Source: Fictibacillus marinisediminis
Lineage (GTDB): Bacteria; Bacillota; Bacilli; Bacillales; Fictibacillaceae
Reading direction: 5' to 3'
DNA: 64,000 nucleotides
Assembly (NCBI RefSeq): GCF_023149135.1
Contig: NZ_JAIWJX010000002.1
Coordinates: 3,844,001 to 3,908,000 of the forward strand
Under the pieces are notes generated by a model. That model saw nothing but the letters and a program-made list of their open reading frames with translations. It did no database searches and was not told the origin of the DNA. Numbering within the stretch: position 1 is the first letter of the stretch; every line of letters begins with the position of its first letter. Both the position numbers and the translations under genes were made by a program. Positions 32,967 to 41,069 of the stretch are shown here, piece after piece.

Positions 32967-33848
32967 CTAACGTCCGGCCTTGGGATCCAGAATGTCACGG
33001 ATCCCGTCACCGATTAAATTTAACGAACCTGCAGACAGGAAGAGGAACAGTCCAGGAAATGCCGGGTACCACCAATAATCCAATAAGTATTTCCAGCCGA
33101 CGCTGATCATCGCGCCCCATTCCGGTGTGGGCGGCTGAGCTCCCAAGCCGAGAAAACCGAGCGTAGCGATCATAAGGATGGCATCGCCGACATCAAGAGT
33201 CGCTTGAATGATGACCGGTGACACGGAGTTTGGAACGATGTGTTTCACAATGATCCGCCATGGGTTAATCCCGAACGATTCTGCAGATTTCACGAACAAT
33301 TTTTCTTTAATAACGAGCGACTCCCCCCGAGCAAGCCGGACATAGACTGGTATCTTCACGATCGCAATGGCGAGCATCGCGTTTTGCAGGCTCGGTCCAA
33401 GAGCAGCAGCAAGAGCCATCGCCAGGATCAGCGTCGGAAAGGCCATCACCATATCCATGATCCGCATGATGATCAAGTCCAGCACGCTGCCAAAATAACC
33501 TGAAACCGTTCCTATTAGGATTCCGATGATACTCGCAATGATGATAACGGTAATCCCGACACCAAGCGAGATCCTTGCTCCGTACAAGATCCTCGTTAGA
33601 ATATCTCTTCCTACTTCATCCGTCCCAAACCAGTGATGAAGCGACGGTGCCTGAAACTTTTGGGAGATATCAATTTGCGTTGGGTCATAGGAAGTCAAGA
33701 CCGGCGCGAGCAGCGAACAGAGGACGATGAACGCCAGAATGCCTATGCCCACCCACGTCATCTGATTTTGTTTCAGCTTGTACCAGAAAGGGTGAACCGC
33801 CTTTATCGGCTGGGGCGGATTGGTTTCCCTGTGCAGAGGTGTCTCCAT
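32967..33848 (-). CDS. Dipeptide ABC transporter permease, DppC type
   Basis: The 293-residue protein has an N-terminal OppC_N segment, about six helices and the ABC-permease EAA loop near ESFGINPWRIIVKHIVPNSVSPVII. GTDEVGRDILTRILYGARISLGVG is the DppC hallmark. It forms the translocation pore with the DppB-type subunit. The ATG at 33848 follows GGAGGGAGG. Confidence 0.93.
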   Translation of the reverse strand: METPLHRETNPPQPIKAVHPFWYKLKQNQMTWVGIGILAFIVLCSLLAPVLTSYDPTQIDISQKFQAPSLHHWFGTDEVGRDILTRILYGARISLGVGITVIIIASIIGILIGTVSGYFGSVLDLIIMRIMDMVMAFPTLILAMALAAALGPSLQNAMLAIAIVKIPVYVRLARGESLVIKEKLFVKSAESFGINPWRIIVKHIVPNSVSPVIIQATLDVGDAILMIATLGFLGLGAQPPTPEWGAMISVGWKYLLDYWWYPAFPGLFLFLSAGSLNLIGDGIRDILDPKAGR

Positions 33849-33858
33849 GTCCTCCCTC

Positions 33859-34863
33859 CTATCCTTTAATTTGCGGATCCAAAACGTAATACGTCAGATC
33901 CACAATAAGATTGATGATGACGTATCCGATCGCGATCAGCAGGGTAAAGCCCATCATGGCCGGAAAATCAAGATAAGCAATCGAGTCGACCACGTATTTT
34001 CCCATACCCGGCCAGCCAAAAATCGTTTCAGTCACCACGGCTCCCCCTAAGAGTGAGCCAAAGGAAATGCCGACAACGGTAATGGTGGGAATCAACGCAT
34101 TTCTTAGTGCATAACGGAAGAACAAGAAAGGCCCATGAATCCCGTTGGCAATCGCTGTACGAATATATTCCTGCTCCATGATTTCAAGCATGCTTGCCCG
34201 CACCTGCCGCGTAATGACCGCTAATTGCGCGTAGGACAGCACGATGGCCGGCAGCAGAATATGATGAAGACTGCTTTTCAGTGCAACCATATCTCCGCTC
34301 AGCAGACTGTCCAAAATATAAAAGCCTGTGATGTGCGTTGGCGGATGGATGTTGATGTCCAAGCGGCCATTGGCGGGAAACCATCCCAGATAGCCGTAAA
34401 AAATTAAGATTATAACAAGCCCGCTCCAAAATACAGGCGTAGAGACTCCGCTGATGGAAAAGATCCGGCTTGCATGATCCCAGATGCTGTTCTTTTTCAC
34501 TGCCGCCAGCACGCCGAGAGGAATGCCGATGCCTAAGGCAAAGATAAAAGCAATCACCGCCAGTTCCATCGTGGCAGGAAAAAAAGCTTCGAGATCATCC
34601 AGGACCGGCTTTTGCGTACGGATAGACGTTCCAAGATCACCACTAACTATACCTTTCATGTACGTTTCATATTGAATCCAAAGGGGCTGGTCCAACCCGA
34701 GCTGCTGGCGTACCTGCTGCAAGGTTTCCTGATTGGCCCGCTGCCCGACCATCATCCGGGCAGGATCACCCGGAATGACGTGTGACAGCAGAAAGGAGAC
34801 CAAAGTGACGCCAAACACGACGAAGAGAAGGAGGCCCATTCGGTTTAGAATCATCTTCTTCAT
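33859..34863 (-). CDS. Dipeptide ABC transporter permease, DppB type
   Basis: The 334-residue protein begins with the typical first helix of DppB (RMGLLLFVVFGVTLVSFLLSHVIPGDPARMMVG), followed by LGLDQPLWIQYETYMKGIVSGDLGTS. It ends with the EAA loop and GAVVTETIFGWPGMGKYVVDSI. It is the second pore subunit. AAGTGGAGTG precedes the ATG. Confidence 0.93.
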   Translation of the reverse strand: MKKMILNRMGLLLFVVFGVTLVSFLLSHVIPGDPARMMVGQRANQETLQQVRQQLGLDQPLWIQYETYMKGIVSGDLGTSIRTQKPVLDDLEAFFPATMELAVIAFIFALGIGIPLGVLAAVKKNSIWDHASRIFSISGVSTPVFWSGLVIILIFYGYLGWFPANGRLDINIHPPTHITGFYILDSLLSGDMVALKSSLHHILLPAIVLSYAQLAVITRQVRASMLEIMEQEYIRTAIANGIHGPFLFFRYALRNALIPTITVVGISFGSLLGGAVVTETIFGWPGMGKYVVDSIAYLDFPAMMGFTLLIAIGYVIINLIVDLTYYVLDPQIKG

Positions 34864-34885
34864 GTTTCAACACTCCACTTGTCTG

Positions 34886-36475
34886 TTATTTGGACATATC
34901 TGCAAGGTTGTACATGCTCTCGAGCATCGGATTGTACACGAAACCTTTTACGTTTTTGTTCATCGGAAGCAGGAAGTCCTTCTGATACAGAAGAATGTAA
35001 GGTGCATCATCAATGACCATGTTCTGAGCCTCCTGATACAGGGCCTCACGCTTCTTTTCATCGTTTAACGTGGCCGCTTTTCTCAGCTTCTGATCGACAG
35101 CATCGCTTTTGTAAAACGCACGGTTACCGGCAAGTCCGAAGTTCTTGGAATCAAACCAGTAGTTCATGAACGCATACGGATCACCGAAGTCCGGGCTCCA
35201 CATTCCAAGCGCCAGATCAAAATCGCCTTTGTCGATCATTTCCCTTGAAGTCGCGTATGCTACTTTTTTCAGGTTTACTTTTACACCAATGTCCTTCAGG
35301 TTCGACTGAATGGTTAACGCCTCCGTTTCCCACCAGGTTTTGTTGTCCGAATACAGAAGGTCCAGGCTCAAATTGGATACGCCTGCTTCTTTCAAAAGCG
35401 ATTTTGCTTTTGCTTTGTCATACTTGTACTGCTGCGCTTGTTCATCATGGCCCCATAAACCCTTAGGAATCGGTCCGCGCATCTGCGTTCCGTACCCTTG
35501 CTGTACCGCGTCGATCAATTTATTGTAGTCGATAGCATAGTTCAAAGCCTGACGTACTTTCTTGTTCTGAAGGGCTTTATTGCCTTTGCTGGAGTTGACG
35601 TACACATATTCCACGAGCAGACTTGGTTCCTGAAGCAGCTTGGCGTTTTTCATCTTTTTCACGCTGTTGACCTGATCTACAGGAATGCCCTCCGCGACAT
35701 CAATCTCGCCTTTTTCCAGCTGTAGACGCTGTGCAGAAGGGTCGGCAACAATTTTAAAATAAACCTTCTTGAATACCGGTTTTTTTGCTGCATATTTGTT
35801 TTGATCCAGTCTTACATACTCGCCTTTTTTCCATTTTGCGAGTTTATAGGGGCCGCTTCCCATTGTTGCAGTAGCGAGATAGTTTTGACCTGCGTCACCG
35901 TTTTGTTCATGATCCATGACTTTGGGATTTACGATACTTCCGTAGTTGGCTGCCAGTGTTGATAAAAAAGGAGGAAAATTTTCTTTCAGTTTAAACGTGA
36001 TGGTTGTAGAGTTTTCAGCCTTAATTTCTGATACGAGGCTATAAACTTCTGAGGGGCCTTTTGCAATTTTCTTGAGGCGTTCAAAGCTTTTTTGGACGGC
36101 TTGTGCGTCCACAGGGGTTCCGTCGGCAAACTTGTGTCCTTCGTTCAGGGTGAACGTCCAAGTCTTGCCGTCTTTGCTTACTTTCCATTCCTTCGCGAGT
36201 CCAGGTTTTACTTTCGTACTTCCTCCGTCATACTCCACAAGGCGTTCATATGCCGGATATGTAAGTTTCCATGCGGAATTATCCATCGTTACCGCCGGAT
36301 CAATGGTCCCTTGGTCTGCGGTCGTCGCGATTGTCAGGACATCCTTTCCGCTTGCGGCTTTCGAATCCTTTGAATCCTCACCATTGGATGGCGTGGAGTT
36401 TGAATTCTTCACACAGGCCGATAGCAAAGCAAGAATCATCACAGCAATGAGTAACAAACTAAGTTTCTTTTTCAT
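34886..36475 (-). CDS. Dipeptide ABC transporter substrate-binding lipoprotein
   Basis: The 529-residue protein has a lipoprotein signal (MKKKLSLLLIAVMILALLSAC, lipobox LSAC with Cys21) and the SBP_bac_5 fold: DNSAWKLTYPAYERLVEYDGG, WTFTLNEGHKFADGTPVDAQAV and YVYVNSSKGNKALQNKKVRQALNYAID. It captures peptides outside the membrane. Because it is encoded next to a D-Ala-D-Ala dipeptidase, D,D-dipeptides or cell-wall peptides are likely ligands (inference). GGAGGAG precedes the ATG. Confidence 0.93.
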   Translation of the reverse strand: MKKKLSLLLIAVMILALLSACVKNSNSTPSNGEDSKDSKAASGKDVLTIATTADQGTIDPAVTMDNSAWKLTYPAYERLVEYDGGSTKVKPGLAKEWKVSKDGKTWTFTLNEGHKFADGTPVDAQAVQKSFERLKKIAKGPSEVYSLVSEIKAENSTTITFKLKENFPPFLSTLAANYGSIVNPKVMDHEQNGDAGQNYLATATMGSGPYKLAKWKKGEYVRLDQNKYAAKKPVFKKVYFKIVADPSAQRLQLEKGEIDVAEGIPVDQVNSVKKMKNAKLLQEPSLLVEYVYVNSSKGNKALQNKKVRQALNYAIDYNKLIDAVQQGYGTQMRGPIPKGLWGHDEQAQQYKYDKAKAKSLLKEAGVSNLSLDLLYSDNKTWWETEALTIQSNLKDIGVKVNLKKVAYATSREMIDKGDFDLALGMWSPDFGDPYAFMNYWFDSKNFGLAGNRAFYKSDAVDQKLRKAATLNDEKKREALYQEAQNMVIDDAPYILLYQKDFLLPMNKNVKGFVYNPMLESMYNLADMSK

Positions 36476-36532
36476 CGTTCTCCTCCATAACCCTTAATAG
36501 TTTTGTGAAAAAGTTATGCCGATTCTAGGAGC

Positions 36533-37198
36533 CTATTTCGAAATACCAAAATAGAGAATGCTGTTGCCTGTGGTGCTGGCCCACCTCCGATTTCCATAAT
36601 CATAGTGCCACCATTCTTCTGCGTTGGAAACAAAGCCCCCCTCCTCCATCACTCTTCGCAAAAGCCGGCGGTTATCCCTGATGGTTTCTTCCTGCTGAGT
36701 CAGCTGATGCTTTTTTTCATACCATTCAAGCTCTGCCTTTTCGGTAAAATCGTCAAAGTCTGTCCCCATGTCGAGCCAGCTCTTCTCGTCCGCAATCGTC
36801 AGGTCCACTGCTCCACCGGTCAGATGCGGAGAAGGCTTTGTAAGATCACGAGTGGGCACCGCCACATATTTTGAGATTTCTTCCTGAATTTTTTCTTGGG
36901 TAAGGTTTTGGGCTTCAAGGTCTGCCTTAATGGCTTGATAGAGAGCAAGCTGGGTCTCATAGGAACGCCAGCCGTCGAGAATGACCAGCTTCAGGCCATT
37001 CGGGAGCTTTTCTGCTGCTTTGATGAGTTTTTCCACCGTGCCTTTTCGCAAAAAACAATCGTTTTCTGATCCTGGCAGATTCATGCGGTAATAGTAAGGA
37101 AACACTTCAATTCTTGGGGATACGCGGGATAAAGAGATGAGAGGATCCTGCTGATCAGTTAAAAATGCAGTTGGATTTGAGTTGGTTCCTTCTGGCAC
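36533..37198 (-). CDS. ddpX: D-alanyl-D-alanine dipeptidase (VanX/DdpX family)
   Basis: The 221-residue peptidase has the zinc ligands H125 and D132 in SPHLTGGAVDLT and H198 in EEWWHYD, with catalytic E195. DGWRSYETQ carries the transition-state arginine. It hydrolyses D-Ala-D-Ala. There is no signal peptide, so it acts in the cytoplasm on imported dipeptides. The gene order ddpX-A-B-C-D-F is that of the E. coli ddp operon. The start is GTG at 37198 with AAGAGGTG upstream. No van ligase or two-component genes are nearby, so a recycling rather than a resistance role is likely. Confidence 0.9.
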   Translation of the reverse strand: MPEGTNSNPTAFLTDQQDPLISLSRVSPRIEVFPYYYRMNLPGSENDCFLRKGTVEKLIKAAEKLPNGLKLVILDGWRSYETQLALYQAIKADLEAQNLTQEKIQEEISKYVAVPTRDLTKPSPHLTGGAVDLTIADEKSWLDMGTDFDDFTEKAELEWYEKKHQLTQQEETIRDNRRLLRRVMEEGGFVSNAEEWWHYDYGNRRWASTTGNSILYFGISK

Positions 37199-37215
37199 AA
37201 ATAGTTACACCTCTT

Positions 37216-37229
37216 TTCAATAAATTGAA
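37216..37229. promoter_or_regulatory. Small palindrome upstream of ddpX
   Basis: TTCAAT and ATTGAA flank two bases, 18-31 bp before the ddpX start codon, in a very AT-rich promoter region (37199-37300). It may bind the XRE-cupin regulator. No clear -35/-10 pair could be fixed. Confidence 0.3.
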
Positions 37230-37337
37230 TTTTCTTACAATATATTAAACATAATGATATATTTAATGACAAATTATTGCAATAATGAATTGGAATATTT
37301 GTGAGTGAGGTTTAGAATGGCAGTTTACCATAATCCC

Positions 37338-37440
37338 GGTTTGGACAGTAAATCTCTGTTTTTGGACAGTAAATTTTGATTTTGGACAGTATTTCTCTCA
37401 TTCTGGACAGTAAATCTCACGTTTCGGCTTGTATTCTCAT
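37338..37440. repeat. Array E: five ~21-bp units with core TTTGGACAGTA (paralogue of array D)
   Basis: The GGACAG core recurs at 37343, 37364, 37384 and 37405, with a degenerate unit (CGGCTTG) at 37426; steps are 21, 20, 21, 21. The left flank GTTTACCATAAT and right flank (CAC.CCACAAAA.CAACCCAC) match array D at 30338. Confidence 0.9.
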
Positions 37441-37451
37441 TCCCACACCAC

Positions 37452-37485
37452 AAAAACAACCCACGCGGCCTTAGCCGGGTGGGTT
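37452..37485 (-). terminator. Intrinsic terminator of the kinase-like gene
   Basis: AACCCAC-CGGC and GCCG-GTGGGTT form the stem; the minus strand continues GTTTTTG. Confidence 0.75.
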
Positions 37486-37547
37486 TCGTAACTAGTTTTG
37501 CTCCATTTCATGCGACTTCGAGACAATATTACTAAAATACTTCACTT

Positions 37548-38108
37548 TTACAGCTGAAACTTCTCTTTAATCATCCTCGCTGTTTCACCAGCACTCAAAT
37601 GTGTATTATTGATCCTCAAATAGTTCTCTCTCTTAATCTCACCTTTTAGGGAATTGAGCCTGTATTTATCCATAGAGGTTACAAGGTCATTTTCCGACCA
37701 CCCCAGATTGCGTTTCGTCGGCTTCTGCTCAAGCCGGAATTCGCTCTTGTTCCGCTCCAATCGTTCTTCCACATCGGCCTCCAGCTCGACAAAATAAACC
37801 TCTGCGCCCCTGGACTCGAATATCCTGCAAACCTTCTCTACATAGTCCCAGTCACTCTGTTCGTTAAACGCCCACACATAGGTGAAAATCAACCCGTACA
37901 GATCACTTTTGGCTACCTCTTCAAAGATCTGCTCCCGGAAAGAGTGAACGAGCCGGCTCCCAGCTTTCGATCCGTAATCGAAAAAGTGATGAACCAATTC
38001 AATCGTCATATGATTGTGAAACAGCTTTAAATCTGTTAGTTTAGTTAACTCGTGTCCAACGGTCATTTTCCCGACCGCCTGAGGTCCAAATAGTAATACG
38101 AATTTCAT
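37548..38108 (-). CDS. P-loop kinase-like protein (shikimate kinase/AAA type)
   Basis: The 186-residue protein starts MKFVLLFGPQAVGKMTVGHEL, a Walker A loop at residues 8-16, and continues with FHNHMTIELVHHFF and a nucleotide-kinase-like lid with many charged residues (VEERLERNKSEFRLEQKPTKRN). Proteins of this group are annotated as AAA or shikimate kinase-like with unknown substrate. I place the start at the ATG 38108, preceded by GCAGGAGGAA, and not at the upstream ATG 38135. It is monocistronic. Confidence 0.82.
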   Translation of the reverse strand: MKFVLLFGPQAVGKMTVGHELTKLTDLKLFHNHMTIELVHHFFDYGSKAGSRLVHSFREQIFEEVAKSDLYGLIFTYVWAFNEQSDWDYVEKVCRIFESRGAEVYFVELEADVEERLERNKSEFRLEQKPTKRNLGWSENDLVTSMDKYRLNSLKGEIKRENYLRINNTHLSAGETARMIKEKFQL

Positions 38109-38168
38109 AGTTCCTCCTGCGCTGTATGGTTTCATCCTATTATTCCTGTTGTAACGGACCGTATCTTC

Positions 38169-38261
38169 CTAGGATTTCTTATCATGGTTATGAAAATCGA
38201 GAACAGCGATAACAAACATTCCAAAACTAAGCATTAACGAGATGACTTCGAATGTGTTCAT
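38169..38261 (-). CDS. Putative holin-like toxin of a type I toxin-antitoxin system
   Basis: A 30-residue frame, MNTFEVISLMLSFGMFVIAV followed by LDFHNHDKKS, starts 8 nt after a strong AAGGAGGCG. A short polar N terminus, one membrane helix and a charged, lysine-rich end are the pattern of the Bacillus holin-like toxins (BsrG/YonT/TxpA-like group). These are normally silenced by an antisense RNA overlapping the 3' end of the toxin mRNA. I could not locate the antisense promoter with confidence. It lies alone between the kinase-like gene and array F. Confidence 0.7.
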   Translation of the reverse strand: MNTFEVISLMLSFGMFVIAVLDFHNHDKKS

Positions 38262-38349
38262 TGAACATCGCCTCCTTAATTTTCAGTCTCCCCCGCACCA
38301 AATTTGTCCTATACCGATTTCCGAATACTTTTTTATGCGCTTTGAGGAC

Positions 38350-38447
38350 GGAATTGAGCCGAAATCCAAATAATTGAGCCTAACGGAGGATGAATTGAGC
38401 CTAATTCAAATTAATTGAGCCAAACTGGCATTTAATTGATCCGATCT
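38350..38447. repeat. Array F: five 20-21-bp units with core AATTGAGCC
   Basis: ATTGAGCC (last unit ATTGATCC) recurs at 38353, 38373, 38394, 38414 and 38435 (steps 20, 21, 20, 21). It is followed by CCGATCT and TTCAGACTTCTTC, as in array G at 54109. A minus-oriented terminator lies just beyond. Confidence 0.9.
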
Positions 38448-38491
38448 AAAAATTCAGACTTCTTCACTCCAATACCCAATACATCCCCCCC

Positions 38492-38525
38492 AAAAAAACC
38501 CCGAAGTCACCAAGACTTCGAGGTT
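38492..38525 (-). terminator. Intrinsic terminator of the sugar-acid operon
   Basis: CCTCGAAGTC and GACTTCGGGG (minus strand) pair around TTGGT, then TTTTTTT. Confidence 0.88.
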
Positions 38526-38562
38526 CAAAACACTCACTAAATCGTTTTAGTTTTAATCAGCA

Positions 38563-39111
38563 CTATTCCAAATTACTATGACGCATAAAAGCAGATTCGT
38601 TATCTTCTGTTTGCCTTGCTCCATAGCTCAAGCAAACTGCGTCGCAAAAAACATGTACACATTGATCGAAAAGAGAACCCAACGGCTGAATGCTTGCTGC
38701 CTCATTCTCTCCTCTGTACTTTGTAGCTGCATGAAGGTGCGCTACAAGGGTTGCGTTCATAGCTAATTCTGAATCCGTTCTTGTCGTAATCGCGATAACT
38801 GAACATCCAAGCTCTCTTGCTTTTTCCGCCGTATTCACAACACTTTTGGTTGTTCCTGATCCGGACACTGCTACAACCACATCACCCGATTTCAAAGCCG
38901 GAGTAATCGTCTCCCCCACCACGAAAACGGACGCGCCTAAATGCATTAATCTCATGGCGAACGATTTTGCCATAAATCCTGACCTGCCCTCGCCTACAAC
39001 AAAGACCCGTTTTCCAGAGCCTATCTGCTCCGAAACAGACTCTACGAGATTGGGCTCAACCTGGTTCAACACACCTTGTATCTCAAGCAATATGCTGTTC
39101 AAATCATTCAT
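38563..39111 (-). CDS. SIS-domain sugar-phosphate isomerase (6-phospho-3-hexuloisomerase-like)
   Basis: The 182-residue protein is a single SIS domain: GSGKRVFVVGEGRSGFMAKSFAMRLMHLG, VVVAVSGSGTTKSVVNTAEKA and SIQPLGSLFDQCVHVFCDAVCL, matching the PHI/HxlB family that converts hexulose 6-phosphate to fructose 6-phosphate. The start is the ATG at 39111, 7 nt after AAGGAG, overlapping the synthase gene by 8 bp; the longer frame to 39162 has no support. It is paired with an OMPDC-family enzyme as in ribulose monophosphate modules. Confidence 0.85.
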   Translation of the reverse strand: MNDLNSILLEIQGVLNQVEPNLVESVSEQIGSGKRVFVVGEGRSGFMAKSFAMRLMHLGASVFVVGETITPALKSGDVVVAVSGSGTTKSVVNTAEKARELGCSVIAITTRTDSELAMNATLVAHLHAATKYRGENEAASIQPLGSLFDQCVHVFCDAVCLSYGARQTEDNESAFMRHSNLE

Positions 39112-39745
39112 GAGCATTCTCCTTCTGCTGTTTTGCCATCTCATAAAAGGTTTTAGCAGCAAGCGCTGGATCCTCAGCCTTCGTGATGCCAGACCCGATA
39201 ATCACAACATGCGGGCTGTATGTTGCAATCTCGGAAAAGGAATCAATCGAAATCCCGCCGGCAACAGCTATCTTTACTTGCTGGTCAGAAAAAGACGGGA
39301 CATGCAAACGTCCTTGATCTTCTCCGCTTTCCTGCTGATCTTTACTTACGTGTGAACAAAGAATGGCATCCTCCAATTGACTGCACATCTTTACTTGTTC
39401 TTCTGATGTGTTCAGCAGATCAATCATGACTTGTTTGCCATGTCTCTTAGCGGTCTCCATACAGGCTTCAATAGAAACAAGAGGGGCTGTTCCGAGCACC
39501 GTTGCCACATCGGCACCTGCTGCAAAACAAAGCTCAAATTCATAAACGGCATTATCAAACGTCTTACTGTCTGCCACGATCGTTTTATGAGGAAAAGCTT
39601 CCTTTAAACTCCGTACACTTTCCATACCGAATTCTTTAATCAACGAAGTGCCTACCTCAATCCAGTCGATATATGGCTCCACCTTTTTTGTAATGGACAA
39701 AGCTTCTTCAATCGATAACCGATCCAGAGCAAGTTGAATATTCAC
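39104..39745 (-). CDS. OMPDC-superfamily enzyme (hexulose-6-phosphate synthase or keto-gulonate-6-phosphate decarboxylase)
   Basis: The 213-residue TIM-barrel protein begins QLALDRLSIEEAL and has the superfamily motif DxKxxD as IVADSKTFD near residue 60, IEVGTSLIKEFG before it, and the phosphate-binding end VAVAGGIS and VVIIGSGITKA. HPS (formaldehyde plus ribulose 5-phosphate) and KGPDC share this fold and motif. The adjacent isomerase favours an HxlA-like reaction, while the sugar-acid context leaves decarboxylation open. The GTG start at 39745 overlaps the transporter's TGA. Confidence 0.82.
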   Translation of the reverse strand: MNIQLALDRLSIEEALSITKKVEPYIDWIEVGTSLIKEFGMESVRSLKEAFPHKTIVADSKTFDNAVYEFELCFAAGADVATVLGTAPLVSIEACMETAKRHGKQVMIDLLNTSEEQVKMCSQLEDAILCSHVSKDQQESGEDQGRLHVPSFSDQQVKIAVAGGISIDSFSEIATYSPHVVIIGSGITKAEDPALAAKTFYEMAKQQKENAHE

Positions 39746-41031
39746 AGGGACTGAGCCTCCATTTTTTGAATACTATGCTCATTGTTGATTTTCACAAGCA
39801 ACGTAAAGATGACCGATAGCACAAGGGAGCCTGCCATAAAGATATAGGATGCGCTTGGTCCGCCCGTCGCTCCGTTCAGGTAGCCTACAAAATAACTGCC
39901 TACAAATGATCCTAAAGCACCCATGCTATTGATCAAGGCCATGGCTCCTCCCGCAACGTTTCGCGGCAGAATCTCTGGAATGATGGCAAAGAACGGCCCA
40001 TATGGTGCATACATTGCCCCGCCAGCGATCACTAAGAGACCAAACGATAGCCAGAAGTTTGACGTGCCTACTGCATAGGAACCATAAAATGCGAGGGCAC
40101 CGATCAGCAGTGAAACCCATACAAAGCTTTTACGATTGAGGGTTTTATCAGAGTAATAGGAAACGAGCAGCATTCCAATTACCGCAAGAACATAAGGGGC
40201 AGCTGAAAGCCAGCCTGTGGCCACGATGTCCATTTTGGATGCTTTCGAAATAATGGAAGGCAGCCACATCACAAAACCATAAACACCAATGCTCCAGAAG
40301 AAATATTGCAAAGAAAGATAAATAACTTTCTTTGATTTAAAGGCTTCACGGTAATTTTTCACAGGTTTCATCCCTGTTTGTTCTTTTTGAAGCTCAGTTT
40401 CCAAGTTCTTTTTCTGCTCAGCCGTCAGCCATTTCGCTTCCTTAGGACGGTCATTCACAAGTTTCCACCAGATAAACGCCCATAGAATGGCAGGAGCCCC
40501 TTCAAAAATAAACATCGTACGCCAATCGAACGCTTTTAACAAATAACCGGATAAAATAGACATCCATAAAACCGTAACCGGGTTTCCTAAAATTAGAAAT
40601 GTGTTGGCACGAGAACGCTCAGCCTTTAAGAACCAGCCGCTTAAAAAGACGAGCATCGCCGGCATAACAGCGCTTTCAACAACGCCCAGAAAGAAACGGA
40701 TAGGATAAAGCCAGGTGACATGGGTTGCAAAACCGGTAGCTGTTGCAAGACCCCCCCAAAGAATTAATGACCAGAAGACGAGCTTCTTTGCACTTTTCTT
40801 TTCAGCATAGATCGCTCCGGGAATCTGAAAAAAGAAATAACCTAAAAAGAATAAGGAAGCCAGGAGGGATGAAACAGAGGTCGTAATATTCAAATCTTCA
40901 CCCATTCCACCTGCAACACCAAAACCATAGTTCGCACGATCAAGATACGCTAAGCTATAGGTAATAAAAGCGATTGGAATTAAGATCATCCAGCGCTTTC
41001 TACTTGCTAATGGATCACTATTCTTCATCAT
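39742..41031 (-). CDS. MFS transporter, anion:cation symporter (sugar-acid) type
   Basis: The protein of about 429 residues has twelve helices and the family blocks RKRWMILIPIAFITYSLAYLDRANYGFG, GYFFFQIPGAIYAEKKSAKKL and RFFLGVVESAVMPAMLVFLSGWFLKAERSRAN, placing it in the ACS family with transporters of hexuronates, glucarate and related acids. AAGGGAG precedes the ATG pair near 41031; the longer frame beginning at 41073 would overlap the upstream gene. It presumably imports the substrate of this operon. Confidence 0.88.
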   Translation of the reverse strand: MMKNSDPLASRKRWMILIPIAFITYSLAYLDRANYGFGVAGGMGEDLNITTSVSSLLASLFFLGYFFFQIPGAIYAEKKSAKKLVFWSLILWGGLATATGFATHVTWLYPIRFFLGVVESAVMPAMLVFLSGWFLKAERSRANTFLILGNPVTVLWMSILSGYLLKAFDWRTMFIFEGAPAILWAFIWWKLVNDRPKEAKWLTAEQKKNLETELQKEQTGMKPVKNYREAFKSKKVIYLSLQYFFWSIGVYGFVMWLPSIISKASKMDIVATGWLSAAPYVLAVIGMLLVSYYSDKTLNRKSFVWVSLLIGALAFYGSYAVGTSNFWLSFGLLVIAGGAMYAPYGPFFAIIPEILPRNVAGGAMALINSMGALGSFVGSYFVGYLNGATGGPSASYIFMAGSLVLSVIFTLLVKINNEHSIQKMEAQSL

Positions 41032-41069
41032 TGGAAACACTCCCTTATCGTCATTTTTTGTTGAGTTCC

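Noticed and set aside
31051..37198. Vancomycin-resistance (van) cluster
   Set aside because: Only the VanX-like dipeptidase is present; no D-Ala-D-Lac ligase, VanH or VanRS genes are nearby, and the ABC genes point to peptide use.
39112..39162. Upstream extension of the SIS isomerase gene
   Set aside because: The extension lies in the synthase gene and lacks a ribosome site; the ATG at 39111 has one.
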